Assembly (NCBI GenBank): GCA_039720395.1
Contig: CM077831.1
Location: 34,631,067 to 34,695,066, forward strand
Source: Liquidambar formosana
Taxonomy: Eukaryota; Streptophyta; Magnoliopsida; Saxifragales; Altingiaceae
Direction: 5' to 3'
Length of the DNA: 64,000 nucleotides
The position numbers and the translations under genes are program-made. Within the stretch, counting starts at the first letter, position 1; each line of letters opens with the position of its first letter. Positions 61,566 through 64,000 of this stretch are shown piece after piece. Below the pieces are notes generated by a model that did not search any database, had not been told where the DNA came from, and worked only from the letters and a program-made list of their open reading frames with translations.

Positions 61566-62039
61566 GAGAAAGACAGACCATATTTTCCTACTATATATAT
61601 ATATCAGTGGAATCTAATCTAATCTAATCCAAGTACCCTTAAAAGAGAGAGCAGGGCTCTCTACTGTAGCATTTTTGGCTCACTTTTTTTCCGTAGGCTT
61701 AAGGTTGGTGAAGCACTGCCCAAGCTCAGCCTAAACTCAAGGTTGTGCCCAAAACTTGGACTAAGCTCGGCTTAGCCTAAGTTTAAATAAAGCTTAATCG
61801 GACATATTTTGAGTGAATGCGGTCGTTTGAGGTCAGTGGGTCACAGCCCAATCAACAGGATGCTTTTGTTTCCATGGCCCTTTTTATATATTTATTTATT
61901 ATTATTTGATTTAGATTCTATGGTGCCATATGCATCACGCCAAACGAAGCCGTTTCTTAATTATTACTAAGTGAAACAAATCTTATTATTTTTTAGTCTT
62001 TTTGCATAATATTATAAAAACAATACTCAATCTTCTATT

Positions 62040-63545
62040 TCCTTGTCCTCTCTAATAATTCTCTTTTATATTGGGACCCTGATCTTGGCATTACTCCCCC
62101 ACATCCGAATGAATAAAAAGTGTATGAAAAAAGTAGTTTATGAGTTGGAATCTTCATTCTTTCGTAGTAGTAGCCTAATAGGAGATAGTCTATAAGTGTG
62201 AGAATAATGTGGTTTCAAGGCCCAAGCCTAGGATATTCGGATCCACGGCTTTTCTTATTTGTTAATCGCTGGGGAAAGGATTATCGTAGGAGCCTTGGTG
62301 AGGATGTCATATTTCAAATCCTCGAATCCCATTTGCCTGAAACTTGAAAGATATTTTGTTCACTCATTTATTATTGATGATGACTATACTCTTATGGACT
62401 TAGGCTTCATAATAAGTAAAGCAATGAATTCCAAATGAAAAATACTTAGACCGAAGGACAAGGGGAGGTTTTCGTATAACTGACCTAAGAGTCCATTATT
62501 AGTGCCTTTTTTTTCTTTTTTTTGGTGGTCAAACTTCTACAAACAAATTCTCGATTGTATAAATTAAGAAATGGGCCCAGAACACATTATAGATTTATAG
62601 AAATGGGCCCAGAAAACAAGAAAATCATGTTCCATTATTTTTGACCAAATATTGCCCTAACGGGTACTCTAGTCGTCTGGGTTTGAGTCAATAGAATTCG
62701 AATATTTTATTTTTCACTAATGAATGTAGTGGTGTTGGTTATCCTGGACGGTTAGGGTTTACTATTCATCCTCTAACCTTTTCCTTCAAACCAAACACCC
62801 AAAAAAAAGAAAAAAAGAAAAAAAAAATGTTCGGCCAAATCTCCTCACAAGCAGTCAAAGATCCTCGTTAGGGCACTAAAGATTCCAGTGCAATTTTCTC
62901 TCTTATATGGTGACCCTAACTTTTGGAATTACTTTGACATCAAAATAAATAAAAATTTGAAGATAAAGTTGTAAGTCACGTCAGTCGAGACATAAAGTCC
63001 AAATTTATAGCAATAATTGTTTTTTAATCTTGGATTTTAATTACTCGAGTTGTACAGAAAACCATTGCCCAACATGGAAATTACCTAAACCATATCCTTC
63101 TTGATACCGATTTAGCTAAGATTCGTTGAGATATTTAGCATTTCTAAATTGTAAGGTTGTGGGAAGAGGTCATCGCAAGAGCCCTAACGAGGAGGTAATA
63201 CAATGCTTGAATTCCATTTGGGTGGATGGTATTTTCTTCACTCATTTATTGATTGACGATGACTTGAACTCTTGTAGACTCGACTCCATTATGAAGACTC
63301 AGCAATAAATAAAAAAAGAAAAAAAAAAGGGAAAAAAAGAGGCTCCATTATAAGGAGCAATAAAACCCCTAGAATAGTTGGACTGAAAGATGATTTGAGG
63401 TTTCGTATAACTAACTTAGGGTCCATTAGAGACACTTTGTCCGTCATTAATTAATCAAACTTCTACAGTTAAACTCTAGATTATAGAAATGAATTAATGG
63501 GCCTATAACACACATAAAAATCATGTTCTATCAAGTTCGACCAGA
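62040..63545. repeat. Diverged tandem duplication of a non-coding unit
   Basis: Two units of roughly 0.65 kb, about 62040-62680 and 62880-63545, share ordered blocks: TCTCTTTTATATTGG/TCTCTCTTATATGGTG, a GAGCC(T/C)T-GTGAGGA/GAGCCCT-ACGAGGA block, TTCACTCATTTATT, GATGATGACT/GACGATGACT, CGTATAACT, GAGTCCATTA/GGGTCCATTA, TCAAACTTCTACA and AAAATCATGTTC. No coding capacity recognised. Confidence 0.6.
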
Positions 63546-64000
63546 TTATGTGATTAACTGTCATGACTAAGCAAGGATTTTATCCAGGTGCACATCTATG
63601 CCGTCTAAATGATAGATCCTAGCACTTATTTACAATGTAGATGTGCATTAAAGCTTCCAATGTGAAAATCCAAGCCTAAGCAAAACCTCTTTTCAAGTCA
63701 AAAGGAAAAACCAAAATCATTTAATGACAACTGAGAAAAATCAATGGGGTTGGAATTTTAACCCTTAAGAATTGACTTGTATGATGCTCTCAGCTGCATC
63801 ACCTAACAAGACAAAGTTGCAAACCAACTATAGGAGGAAGAGAAAGTAAAAGAAAACAAAGAAAATCTCCCCATGTGCCAATTGGGTCCAATAACAGTAG
63901 TTATTTGTTTTAATTGCCATCACTTGGGGGAGAAGAGAAGAGCAAGAATAGTTCTATTTTTTTTTCTTTTGGTCTTAAGGGGATAAAGGAAGAAGAAATC
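63546..64000. other. Intergenic, no gene seen
   Basis: AT-rich to the window end; nothing recognised. Confidence 0.5.

Overview
The window is nuclear DNA from a flowering plant, most likely a eudicot. It has intron-rich plant gene families (chromomethylase, PPR proteins, kelch F-box, phytoene synthase, PP2A catalytic subunit, Ded1-type DEAD-box helicase), GT-AG introns, AT-rich intergenic DNA with TA/GA microsatellites and poly-A/T runs, and several classes of plant transposable element. Species cannot be named from sequence alone. No bacterial-style operons, CRISPR arrays or viral genomes were seen.

Layout. 1-3605 (+): 3' part of a chromomethylase (CMT3-type DNA methyltransferase) with a MITE in one intron. 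4368-6084 (+): a PLS-class PPR gene with several frame breaks. 6981-7722: a PPR fragment between ~118-bp inverted repeats, probably a captured gene piece in a TIR element. 8426-9449 (-): a kelch-repeat F-box gene with one extra base just before its normal stop. 9.5-20.4 kb: gene-free, transposon-rich (two Helitron regions, a hAT-like element, a MULE-type MITE with a 9-bp target duplication). 20388-26243 (-): two tandem intronless PUT-type polyamine/amino-acid transporters. 27016-32526: a multi-level nest, with a MULE-like foldback element containing a Helitron, which contains another Helitron and a solo LTR. 32827-36044 (+): a three-exon, probably plastid, membrane protein. 36535-38498: a dead 5'-truncated LINE with a perfect 15-bp target duplication. 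39348-39419 (-): tRNA-Gly(UCC). 41183-43213 (+): phytoene synthase, six exons. 45774-52138 (-): PP2A catalytic subunit, eleven exons. 54824-59547 (+): Ded1/DDX3-like helicase, six coding exons, with a composite transposon insertion in its third coding intron. 59.5-64 kb: repeats only, including a foldback MITE and a diverged tandem duplication.

The genes are independent housekeeping or metabolic loci with no shared pathway visible: DNA methylation, organelle RNA processing, protein turnover, polyamine transport, carotenoid synthesis, phosphatase signalling and RNA remodelling.

Two things stand out. First, the nesting of transposons can be read almost to the base from target duplications and Helitron A|T junctions. 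Second, four genes carry single-base frame breaks of net +1 (seven in all, one of which could equally be -2) in otherwise well-conserved reading frames. This points either to insertion-type assembly errors or to several coincident pseudogenes, and should be resolved before the gene models are used.
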